A DNA stretch of 64,000 nt from a virus, in the IMG/VR virus record IMGVR_UViG_3300037225_000932, positions 62,001 to 126,000 of that record. One strand, written 5' to 3'. A program made the position numbers and the translations under genes. This document shows, piece by piece, positions 59,101-64,000 of this stretch. The notes beneath the pieces were generated by a model. It had not been told where the DNA came from. It saw only the letters and a list, made by a program, of their open reading frames with translations, and did no database searches. How positions within the stretch are numbered: position 1 is the first letter of the stretch; each line of letters begins with the position of its first letter.

Positions 59101-59127
59101 TTTAGAACTTTATCTCTTTTTTCAGGG
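59101..59127 (-). promoter_or_regulatory. Box promoter copy 30 (71-aa gene)
   Basis: CCCTGAAAAAAGAG, then ATAAAGTTCTAAA. Confidence 0.85.
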
Positions 59128-59129
59128 AA

Positions 59130-59280
59130 ATATTTTTTATAATAAAAACACTCTCTTTAACCCTACGACTCTCAAATATGGAGAGGAGGATCAAAGAGAA
59201 GTTTATCTAATAAGGGAGTCTGTTATACTTGTCGCTCATTATATCAGACTCAGCCCTTTATTTTTGTTATGACCTATTTT
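59130..59280 (-). other. Long structured 3' UTR
   Basis: Downstream of the 73-aa gene: hairpin GAGTCTG/CAGACTC (59205-59250 region), then CTCTTT..AAAGAGAG pairing with a T5 tract. No ORF and no own box pair, so it belongs to the transcript of the gene at 59281-59502. Confidence 0.5.
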
Positions 59281-59502
59281 TTACAAATTCGGTGAGATAT
59301 TATTTTTAATCCAAGCATTCATCCCCTCAAGAACGGTATCCCGATTACCCGTAAACCCAAATTCTCGCTTAGCAATCGAATAAACTGACTCACCCTTGCG
59401 CCGCAAACCCCGTATTTCAAGCTTCAGTGCGGCCCGGAGAATAAGAATACGTGCATTCTTAACCTGTCGTTCGCCGCTGATTACGATCGCTTTACTTTCC
59501 AT
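59281..59502 (-). CDS. Helix-turn-helix-like protein, 73 aa
   Basis: 'ILILRAALKLEIRGLRRKGE' and 'VYSIAKREFGFTGNRDTVLE' resemble two DNA-recognition helices. Ribosome site AAAGGGAAAG; leader 26 nt. Confidence 0.65.
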   Translation of the reverse strand: MESKAIVISGERQVKNARILILRAALKLEIRGLRRKGESVYSIAKREFGFTGNRDTVLEGMNAWIKNNISPNL

Positions 59503-59528
59503 TTTCTTTCCCTTTCAAGGATTATTGA

Positions 59529-59555
59529 TTTAGAACTTTATAAAAAATTTCAGGG
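59529..59555 (-). promoter_or_regulatory. Box promoter copy 31 (73-aa gene)
   Basis: CCCTGAAATTTTT, then TATAAAGTTCTAAA; its TGA is the stop of the 61-aa gene. Confidence 0.85.
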
Positions 59556-59735
59556 ATTTTTATCTTCCCACTCAAATTTGTCCTTACCTTCATAAAGAAA
59601 ATCACCAATGTCACAAACAGATTGAATTTGTTCTTTCAATTGGTGAAATTCATTACGTAGTTTATACGTTCCTTCGCTTCCCCAGCAATAGTTATACAAC
59701 ATTTCAACAATTCGACGTGCAGCTTGTTTTTCCAT
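59550..59735 (-). CDS. Unknown helical protein, 61 aa
   Basis: 'ARRIVEMLYNYCWGSEGTYK', 'EFHQLKEQIQSVCDIGDFLY' are helices. It ends '..EDKNP' with AAT CCC TGA, so the stop is inside box copy 31. AAAGGGAAAG precedes ATG. Confidence 0.7.
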   Translation of the reverse strand: MEKQAARRIVEMLYNYCWGSEGTYKLRNEFHQLKEQIQSVCDIGDFLYEGKDKFEWEDKNP

Positions 59736-59755
59736 TTTTCTTTCCCTTTCAGTGA

Positions 59756-59782
59756 TTTAGAACTTTGTTTAATTTTTCAGGG
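59756..59782 (-). promoter_or_regulatory. Box promoter copy 32 (61-aa gene)
   Basis: CCCTGAAAAATTA, then AACAAAGTTCTAAA. Confidence 0.8.
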
Positions 59783-59804
59783 TAAACATATCTATAAACA
59801 GAGA

Positions 59805-59863
59805 CACCCTCATATATTTTCTTCTAATCTCTTTCCCAAGAAAAAAAGAAGAAAATGAGGGTG
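59805..59863 (-). terminator. Terminator of the tRNA-like unit
   Basis: CACCCTCAT with ATGAGGGTG, extended by TTTTCTTC with GAAGAAAA, forms a long stem after the tRNA-like RNA. Confidence 0.75.
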
Positions 59864-59885
59864 ATGGGAAATAGAGACTTTTTAA

Positions 59886-59961
59886 TTGACCGTAGGAGAC
59901 TCGAACTCCTATATCCACCTTAATATTCGGTGGCGTCTTACCAAGTTTAAACGAACGATCT
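59886..59961 (-). tRNA. RNA-11: tRNA-like RNA with 9-nt anticodon loop
   Basis: 76 nt. Acceptor GATCGT/ACGGTC (one G-U, end pair A-A open), D-arm GTTT/AGAC with GG in the loop, anticodon stem CCACC/GGTGG with a 9-nt loop GAATATTAA, and a perfect T-arm AGGAG-TTCGAGT-CTCCT. Normal loops have 7 nt, so the anticodon (ATT, TAT or ATA) cannot be fixed. CCA is not encoded. A TGCC-GTAA-GGCA hairpin lies in the 5' leader. It may be a degenerate tRNA, a frameshift-suppressor or a tRNA mimic. Confidence 0.6.
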
Positions 59962-60004
59962 GGTCTCTACTCTCTGTGCCTTACGGCATTCATTAGTATA
60001 CTGC

Positions 60005-60031
60005 TTTAGAACTTTCTTTTAAATTTCAGGG
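60005..60031 (-). promoter_or_regulatory. Box promoter copy 33 (tRNA-like RNA-11)
   Basis: CCCTGAAATTTAA, then AAGAAAGTTCTAAA; the stop of the next gene upstream (CCT GAA ATT TAA) lies in it. Confidence 0.8.
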
Positions 60032-60285
60032 AGAAATTGTTGATCTCTATTATATCGAATATTTAACCACTCTATAAGATGAAAAGCCTCAAAAAGAGTA
60101 AACCAATGAAGAGGAAAAGAGTGCGTCCAAGCATTATCTGAAGATAAAGTTTGATCAGTAGCTTTTGCCCTGATGATTATAACCATACCATCAGTATTAT
60201 CTTCATAAAATCCTGGACCACAAATGTATACTCTTTCTCCGCAAAGAGTATATTTATACACAAGACCGACTGTAGTAGTTTTCAT
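60019..60285 (-). CDS. Unknown protein, 88 aa
   Basis: 'TTTVGLVYKYTLCGERVYIC', 'GMVIIIRAKATDQTLSSD' and a helix 'FTLFEAFHLIEWLNIRYNR'. Ends 'QFLPEI', the last four codons being in box copy 33. AGGATAAAAG before ATG. Confidence 0.7.
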   Translation of the reverse strand: MKTTTVGLVYKYTLCGERVYICGPGFYEDNTDGMVIIIRAKATDQTLSSDNAWTHSFPLHWFTLFEAFHLIEWLNIRYNRDQQFLPEI

Positions 60286-60306
60286 CTTTTATCCTACTTT
60301 CAAGAT

Positions 60307-60333
60307 TTTAGAACTTTATCTATTTTATCAGGG
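60307..60333 (-). promoter_or_regulatory. Box promoter copy 34 (88-aa gene)
   Basis: CCCTGATAAAATA, then GATAAAGTTCTAAA. Confidence 0.85.
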
Positions 60334-60345
60334 TATTTTTTGCGC

Positions 60346-60390
60346 AAAAAAATATCCTCAAGGTGGTGGCACCATCCTCAAGGATATATT
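60346..60390 (-). terminator. Terminator after 61-aa gene
   Basis: ATATCC pairs with GGATAT around a GGTGG/CCACC-type stem and is followed on the minus strand by T7. A similar hairpin with TGAGG and CCACCAC lies at 63566-63612. Confidence 0.75.
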
Positions 60391-60407
60391 TTGTTTTTCT
60401 CGGGGCC

Positions 60408-60593
60408 TTACTTTAGGCTCTCGGGGTTAAGTAGGACACCCTGAGCAGCCATGTCAGCCCTGAATGCCTCCCGATTGACCGGCGGATTAAGGTGCTGAGC
60501 CAGCTTCTTCGGCTTCTCAGGGATGATATACCCAACTCCGCTCGTAAGAACCCGAACACCCTTACCCTGCCGATGGCCAAATTCTGTCATCAT
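60408..60593 (-). CDS. Unknown protein, 61 aa
   Basis: 'VRVLTSGVGYIIPEKPKKLA' and 'NREAFRADMAAQGVLLNPES'. The leader carries AAAAGGGATACGAAA, the array's common leader. GC-richer than the left half. No family recognised. Confidence 0.65.
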   Translation of the reverse strand: MMTEFGHRQGKGVRVLTSGVGYIIPEKPKKLAQHLNPPVNREAFRADMAAQGVLLNPESLK

Positions 60594-60624
60594 TTTCGTA
60601 TCCCTTTTCTGTTAGTGGTGCTAT

Positions 60625-60652
60625 TTTAGAACTTTTAGTTGTTTTTTCAGGG
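60625..60652 (-). promoter_or_regulatory. Box promoter copy 35 (61-aa gene)
   Basis: CCCTGAAAAAACAA, then CTAAAAGTTCTAAA. TGA of the box is the stop of the 65-aa gene. Confidence 0.8.
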
Positions 60653-60844
60653 AGAAATCGGTTGAACCATATTAAAAGTTAAATATTGGTTCAAAGCAGG
60701 ATTGTCTTTATCATTAACGGGATCACCGTTTTCATCTTCATAATCAACTTGATCGCCAGCCACAAACTCCTGATTAACCCAATTTCCAACTTCAGAGTTA
60801 AATGTCTGAACAACGAAACCAGTTGTGATTTTCCTGATCTTCAT
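60647..60844 (-). CDS. Unknown acidic beta protein, 65 aa
   Basis: 'KITTGFVVQTFNSEVGNWVN' and 'VAGDQVDYEDENGDPVNDKD' suggest a small barrel. Stop codon TGA lies in box copy 35. Ribosome site GAGGATACTAA. Confidence 0.7.
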   Translation of the reverse strand: MKIRKITTGFVVQTFNSEVGNWVNQEFVAGDQVDYEDENGDPVNDKDNPALNQYLTFNMVQPISP

Positions 60845-60868
60845 ATTAGTATCCTCTTTCGGTGCTGT

Positions 60869-60895
60869 TTTAGAACTTTATGAAGCTTTTCAGGG
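60869..60895 (-). promoter_or_regulatory. Box promoter copy 36 (65-aa gene)
   Basis: CCCTGAAAAGCTT, then CATAAAGTTCTAAA. Confidence 0.8.
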
Positions 60896-60901
60896 AGCAA
60901 C

Positions 60902-61384
60902 TTACCATTTCGCTCCCATCTCTTTAGCCTCATCAAAAGCATTCCAGAACTTAAACTCTTTATTAGTAAGAATGCTAATGGCTTTCTCAGCATCCCTCTC
61001 AGTAAATCCAACATCCTTATTAGTTTGGACAAAATGCCTTAAAACTAAATCTTTCTTAATAGTATCATCCTTGGGATTAAAATCATCTAAAGGCCAATCA
61101 TCAAGAACAACCCAGTTCTCAGGTTTATTTTGCTCAACCCAAAACAAAATCTCATCTAACCGATTACCGTTATCAGAAGTTATTCCAACAAAAGGAATAT
61201 CAAAAACCTTAAAAACATCTTTTACCTGTTGAAGTGCGTTTGGCAGTGTTCGCCAAGTTGAAGAAAGAACTACAGAAGCATTCCCCTTTGAACAAACATT
61301 TTTAAGTAATCCTAAACGAATAGGATCAAGAGTTTGCCCATCTAGGCATAATACTCCATCAATGTCACAAAATATAACATTCAT
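60902..61384 (-). CDS. HAD-fold phosphatase of the Swiss-Army-Knife RNA-repair type, 160 aa, leaderless
   Basis: 'NVIFCDIDGVLCLDG' (DxDGV nucleophile), 'SVVLSSTWRTLP', then 'NWVVLDDWPLDDF', all in HAD order. The 'SSTWR' and 'LDD' form fits the HAD domain known from Swiss-Army-Knife RNA repair proteins. ATG 61384 is exactly 5 nt after TTCTAAA; an ATG at 61390 overlaps the box. It may trim 2' or 3' phosphates on RNA ends (family inference). Confidence 0.75.
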   Translation of the reverse strand: MNVIFCDIDGVLCLDGQTLDPIRLGLLKNVCSKGNASVVLSSTWRTLPNALQQVKDVFKVFDIPFVGITSDNGNRLDEILFWVEQNKPENWVVLDDWPLDDFNPKDDTIKKDLVLRHFVQTNKDVGFTERDAEKAISILTNKEFKFWNAFDEAKEMGAKW

Positions 61385-61389
61385 ATTCA

Positions 61390-61416
61390 TTTAGAACTGT
61401 ATTTAATTTTTCAGGG
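61390..61416 (-). promoter_or_regulatory. Box promoter copy 37 (HAD gene), leaderless class
   Basis: CCCTGAAAAATTA, then AATACAGTTCTAAA; ATG after 5 nt. Confidence 0.85.
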
Positions 61417-61425
61417 TAAATGAAT

Positions 61426-61668
61426 TTAAGTTTGTGGTAAAACAACATTAGGCCAAAACAAAATGATAAAATAAGTATCATCTTTAGTATCAGCATAATG
61501 CCATTTCCCATCAGAAATAGTTTCTAAATATTTTTCTTTTATCACTTCTTTTCCATCAATTGTTAAAAACTTAAAATCAGAAAGATAGGAAGAAAGATAA
61601 GAACCAGAAAAAATACCAACCGGAATATGATCTTCGTGATTTGTTCCTTCTTTGGTGATAAGAAACAT
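61426..61668 (-). CDS. Unknown protein, 80 aa, third gene of operon
   Basis: ATG 61668 chosen because AAAGG lies 8 nt upstream; the frame also has GTG at 61677. 'IPVGIFSGSYLSSYLSDFKF', 'SDGKWHYADTKDDTYFIILF' are beta-rich. It overlaps the stop of the preceding gene. Confidence 0.65.
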   Translation of the reverse strand: MFLITKEGTNHEDHIPVGIFSGSYLSSYLSDFKFLTIDGKEVIKEKYLETISDGKWHYADTKDDTYFIILFWPNVVLPQT

Positions 61669-61669
61669 T

Positions 61670-61936
61670 TTATTCACCTTTCAAATCAGGCAAAAGATAT
61701 CTCTCAATAATCTTAGCATCTTGCTCTTTACGGGAATAAATACCAAGAATAGCACTTTCACCAAAACAAGTAATAGAAGGAGATTTAGTGGGATTAGTTT
61801 TATCCCAACAAACATCAACCTTTCCAGCCCCAAGAACCATCTTTCCGTAAGACAGGTTGGCAATATCTTTATGATTTAGATCGCCAGGAAAAATGATAGG
61901 GATATCACCTTCAAGAATAATGTATTTTGGAAACAT
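61670..61936 (-). CDS. Unknown protein, 88 aa, second gene of operon
   Basis: 'MFPKYIILEGDIPIIFPGDL', 'MVLGAGKVDVCWDKTNPTKS' and 'CFGESAILGIYSRKEQDAKI'. Two bases from the first gene's stop, so cotranslated. No family recognised. Confidence 0.65.
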   Translation of the reverse strand: MFPKYIILEGDIPIIFPGDLNHKDIANLSYGKMVLGAGKVDVCWDKTNPTKSPSITCFGESAILGIYSRKEQDAKIIERYLLPDLKGE

Positions 61937-61938
61937 AA

Positions 61939-62133
61939 TTATTGTCCACGAAGAGTTTTTACATAATCAACAATTTCTTGTTTTTCTTTTTCGTATTTTT
62001 CTCTTGGTGTTCCCAAAAAGGCCCAGCCTTTTTGTATCCAACTTGCTATTCTTTCTGGAGACCATTTACCTTTATACAAACCGCCTTTGTTTGTCACAAT
62101 GTCTTTTATGAATTGTCGAGTGTTATCGTTCAT
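61939..62133 (-). CDS. Unknown protein, 64 aa, first gene of operon, leaderless
   Basis: 'RQFIKDIVTNKGGLYKGKWS' and 'ERIASWIQKGWAFLGTPREK', helical. ATG exactly 5 nt after TTCTAAA of copy 38. The next two genes have no own box pair, so this is the array's only three-gene operon. Confidence 0.7.
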   Translation of the reverse strand: MNDNTRQFIKDIVTNKGGLYKGKWSPERIASWIQKGWAFLGTPREKYEKEKQEIVDYVKTLRGQ

Positions 62134-62138
62134 ACTGA

Positions 62139-62165
62139 TTTAGAACTTTATTTAGATTTTCAGGG
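62139..62165 (-). promoter_or_regulatory. Box promoter copy 38 (three-gene operon), leaderless class
   Basis: CCCTGAAAATCTA, then AATAAAGTTCTAAA; ATG after 5 nt. Confidence 0.85.
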
Positions 62166-62172
62166 CAAAAAA

Positions 62173-62523
62173 CTATTTTCTAAGCAAATAAAAACAAGGA
62201 GATTCAGGTGTTCCTCCTGCTGGAATCCATTCCTGCCATCCTAGCCTGCGAAAGAAATTCGCAAATCTTGGGGTTTGAACGTTTTCCACAAACAGGTTTC
62301 CCGGATAAACATCTTGAACAAATGACAAAAAACGAGTAAATCGTCCTTTACCTTGTTTCTTCACAGATATAGTGGCGATATCTAAAATGTCAATCATCTT
62401 AGGAGGATATCCTAAATATCGCCTACTCTTACGAATGTAGACATCAACATCTTTATCGTGTAACCAAGAATTACGCTTTTGAATATTTAGAAAATCAACC
62501 AATTGTTCTTCTACTAATTTCAT
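62173..62523 (-). CDS. GNAT-like acetyltransferase, 116 aa, leaderless
   Basis: 'DILDIATISVKKQGKGRFTR' matches strand 4 and the acetyl-CoA loop (Q-G-K-G), and 'NVQTPRFANFFRRLGWQEW' the last helix and strand. Short for GNAT, but both core elements are there. ATG exactly 5 nt after TTCTAAA. Confidence 0.65.
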   Translation of the reverse strand: MKLVEEQLVDFLNIQKRNSWLHDKDVDVYIRKSRRYLGYPPKMIDILDIATISVKKQGKGRFTRFLSFVQDVYPGNLFVENVQTPRFANFFRRLGWQEWIPAGGTPESPCFYLLRK

Positions 62524-62528
62524 GATCT

Positions 62529-62555
62529 TTTAGAACTTTCTATTAAAAATCAGTG
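62529..62555 (-). promoter_or_regulatory. Box promoter copy 39 (GNAT-like gene), leaderless class
   Basis: Divergent first box CACTGATTTTTAA, then TAGAAAGTTCTAAA; ATG after 5 nt. Confidence 0.75.
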
Positions 62556-62564
62556 ATTTTCTTA

Positions 62565-62762
62565 TTATTTCTTGCTTATTTCAATAATGGTATCAGTTAT
62601 CTCTTTATCAAGAGATTGAAACGTAACAAGATCACTTTCAACATCAGAGATCCTATCCCTAATTCGATTAAGAAATAAAATAACCGAACTTACAGGAACC
62701 GCATCAATAGGACCACCAGTTGACCAATAAGTGTGTTTTTCTAAAATATCTTTAGTAAGCAT
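62565..62762 (-). CDS. Unknown helical protein, 65 aa
   Basis: 'AVPVSSVILFLNRIRDRISD' and 'LVTFQSLDKEITDTIIEISK' form a coiled-coil-like pair. Ribosome site AAAAGGAAAAC. Confidence 0.65.
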   Translation of the reverse strand: MLTKDILEKHTYWSTGGPIDAVPVSSVILFLNRIRDRISDVESDLVTFQSLDKEITDTIIEISKK

Positions 62763-62785
62763 CTTGTTTTCCTTTTCAGTGATAG

Positions 62786-62812
62786 ATTAGAACTTTATTT
62801 CTTTTTTCAGGG
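62786..62812 (-). promoter_or_regulatory. Box promoter copy 40 (65-aa helical gene)
   Basis: CCCTGAAAAAAGA, then AATAAAGTTCTAAT. Confidence 0.85.
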
Positions 62813-62829
62813 CTTTTATTTTTGCGCAA

Positions 62830-62973
62830 AAAATAGTATCCGCCAGATATCGTGACGGATACTCTCAAGATTAGCAGTGTTTACTGGCGGAAGCTTAGTC
62901 TCACGGTTAGTCCCATTTCAGGATTCCCAGTAACTTAACTGCTTTATTTAGGAGCCAATAATTTGCTCCAATT
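62830..62973 (-). ncRNA. RNA-12: structured RNA, GGAGC/GCTCC and strong terminator
   Basis: About 145 nt with a GGAGCAAATTATTGGCTCC hairpin at its 5' end and a GTATCCG/CGGATAC terminator with T6 at 62830-62862. AACCGUGAGAC recalls the 23S CGUGAGAC stretch near the A-loop, a weak match. No ORF. Confidence 0.6.
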
Positions 62974-62974
62974 C

Positions 62975-63001
62975 CTTAGAATTTTCTATTAAAAATCAGG
63001 G
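62975..63001 (-). promoter_or_regulatory. Box promoter copy 41 (RNA-12)
   Basis: Most divergent second box: CCCTGATTTTTAA, then TAGAAAATTCTAAG. Confidence 0.65.
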
Positions 63002-63018
63002 CATTTATTTTTGCGCAA

Positions 63019-63053
63019 AAAAGAAATCACCCCCAATTGAGGGTGATTTCTTT
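63019..63053 (-). terminator. Terminator after 132-aa gene
   Basis: GAAATCACCC pairs with GGGTGATTTC around TCAATTGG, followed by T6 and a GCGC palindrome. Confidence 0.9.
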
Positions 63054-63077
63054 TACTTTTGAACGATTTAATCGCTT

Positions 63078-63476
63078 TTAGGCGACAACCGTTTCATTCG
63101 TCGCCTCGACGGCGGGGGGAACTGCGGGAGTCTCAGCCGTCTTATTCTTCTCCTTCAACATCTTCGCAAGAACTGCCAACTGGTCAGGAGTCAAATTGAG
63201 ATCATCCAACTTCTTCTGAAGAGCCAACTTGTCCTGCTCAGCCTTATAAGCCGGCAAATCGGTGACTTCAGCAAAAACCGGCAACGGCTCAACAACATAA
63301 ACCCGACCATCAACCGGCTTTGAATTGAGATGATTCACCATTTCAATTCCAACCTCCTTACTCTCGACCATCCCAAGAACCGTGCGAACCACCTTCATAT
63401 TGCTACCCCGACCAGGTGCCTTAGTCGTGTGCTTCTCGAAAACCGCCAAAACCGTCTTGCTCGACGCCGTGTCCAT
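63078..63476 (-). CDS. GC-rich protein, 132 aa, paralogue of 56428 gene
   Basis: ATG 63476 follows GGAAAGGATACGACG; the longer frame upstream reads through the box pair. 'LPAYKAEQDKLALQKKLDDL' and 'LTPDQLAVLAKMLKEK' match the 165-aa protein, then an Ala/Pro/Thr tail. Leader (40 nt, with TAACGATAAACC) is shared too. Unknown function. Confidence 0.75.
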   Translation of the reverse strand: MDTASSKTVLAVFEKHTTKAPGRGSNMKVVRTVLGMVESKEVGIEMVNHLNSKPVDGRVYVVEPLPVFAEVTDLPAYKAEQDKLALQKKLDDLNLTPDQLAVLAKMLKEKNKTAETPAVPPAVEATNETVVA

Positions 63477-63516
63477 CGTCGTATCCTTTCCTAAAAGGGG
63501 TTTATCGTTACACCCT

Positions 63517-63544
63517 TTTAGAACTTTAGCCCCACTTTTCAGGG
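63517..63544 (-). promoter_or_regulatory. Box promoter copy 42 (132-aa gene)
   Basis: CCCTGAAAAGTGG, then GCTAAAGTTCTAAA. Confidence 0.8.
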
Positions 63545-63565
63545 AGATTTTTTTTCGCGCAAAAA

Positions 63566-63660
63566 AAAATACCCTCAAAGACAACAGTGGTGGTGTCGTC
63601 CTCAAGAGTATTATTGTTTTTTTAATATAATAAATTGCTAACGCAATTTATTATATTAAA
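63566..63660 (-). terminator. Two terminator-like hairpins at array end
   Basis: AATATAATAAATTG/CAATTTATTATATT (63626-63659) is a 14-bp stem with loop CTAACG. A second hairpin ATACCCTCAAAG..CTCAAGAGTAT ends in T8 (63566-63612). They stop the transcript of the gene ending at 63716. 63661-63715 is AT-rich spacer with nothing seen. Confidence 0.75.
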
Positions 63661-63715
63661 CTTTTTATGTTTTGTCAATATACTTTGTTCTATTTTGTTA
63701 AAAATAGTTTAAGTT

Positions 63716-64000
63716 TTACCAATTGCTACTATTTTCAACAAACTCTTTCGCTTCAATTAAACTAAGATTTGTCCAATAACGAAGAACCTTAATGGCCTCA
63801 ACTTGAACTTGTCGATTTTGGTTTCGTAAACTACAAATTGACTGAAAAGCCTTCAAGGGAATATTATACCAAGTATTTTGAGAAATAACCGTAACAACCG
63901 GAACCCCATCCTTTATACTCACATTATGACCATGAAAAACAGTAGGAACTTCATTCCGTTTCTTCTCTTCAGCAAGCTTCTCCTGTAAATCATTACTTAA
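63716..64000 (-). CDS. Protein resembling the L7/L12 C-terminal domain (5' end outside window)
   Basis: The frame is open to the window edge; 94 residues are visible. 'EAIKVLRYWTNLSLIEAKEF' has the pattern of the ribosomal L7/L12 C-terminal domain ('IK.VR..TGLGL.EAK..VE'). Related domains also occur in small bacterial proteins outside ribosomes. It is the first gene of the array without a box pair in view, since its front lies outside the window. L7/L12 and L11 sit at the 23S site that RNA-10 resembles. Confidence 0.6.
   Translation of the reverse strand, partial: LSNDLQEKLAEEKKRNEVPTVFHGHNVSIKDGVPVVTVISQNTWYNIPLKAFQSICSLRNQNRQVQVEAIKVLRYWTNLSLIEAKEFVENSSNW

Noticed and set aside
50894-63544. 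CRISPR array reading of the 42 repeated boxes
   Set aside because: Spacers are genes or RNAs of very different length (about 75 to 700 nt); repeats are not palindromic and no cas gene is seen.

Overview
The window reads as part of a large, AT-rich tailed-phage (Caudoviricetes) genome. The evidence is a terminase C-terminus, an intein-bearing portal, a prohead-protease/scaffold giant, an HK97-type major capsid protein, a collagen-like fibre and a GDSL-esterase spike. I cannot name the host. Several proteins share an N-terminal 'MNWYK' or 'FNLKK' tag that I cannot assign.

Layout. 1-25.9 kb: + strand head/packaging module (terminase, many small unknown proteins, portal with two inteins and a C-terminal nuclease-like domain, 1998-residue protease-scaffold, decoration-like protein, capsid). 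25.9-26.4 kb: scar holding an IS200/IS605 right end inside a broken methyltransferase gene. 26.4-41.7 kb: fibres, a kelch-like tail protein, an ADP-ribosyltransferase-like protein, a ParB-like protein, a frameshifted cyclic-phosphate receiver, a GHKL ATPase with an HExxH motif, and a minus-strand adhesion block with a GC-rich esterase module. 41.7-50.5 kb: accessory genes (glycosyltransferase, two DNA methyltransferases, patatin, second ART-like protein, PAS, OGFr-like) with GGTACC repeat elements.

50.8-63.6 kb is quite different. It is a minus-strand array of 42 short transcription units, nearly every one headed by its own copy of a 27-28 nt box pair (CCCTGA, then AAAGTTCTAAA). Thirty copies drive small proteins (one is a three-gene operon) and twelve drive RNAs without convincing ORFs, most of which end in hairpins. 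In 10 units the start codon lies exactly 5 nt after TTCTAAA, and in one 6 nt after it. No Shine-Dalgarno is present in these units, which suggests a -10 box and leaderless mRNAs. The other 19 have 18-40 nt leaders, usually with a Shine-Dalgarno.

The most exciting signal is in the RNA units. One carries an almost exact copy of helix 43 of the 23S rRNA GTPase-associated centre. Others carry recognisable pieces of 16S rRNA (5' end, the 910-960 region, the 790 loop) or 23S rRNA (possible sarcin-ricin region), and one contains a tRNA-like fold with a 9-nt anticodon loop. A protein resembling the L7/L12 C-terminal domain lies at the window's end. I infer a phage-encoded set of rRNA/tRNA-derived or rRNA-mimicking RNAs. 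The rRNA comparisons are from memory and need a covariance-model search.
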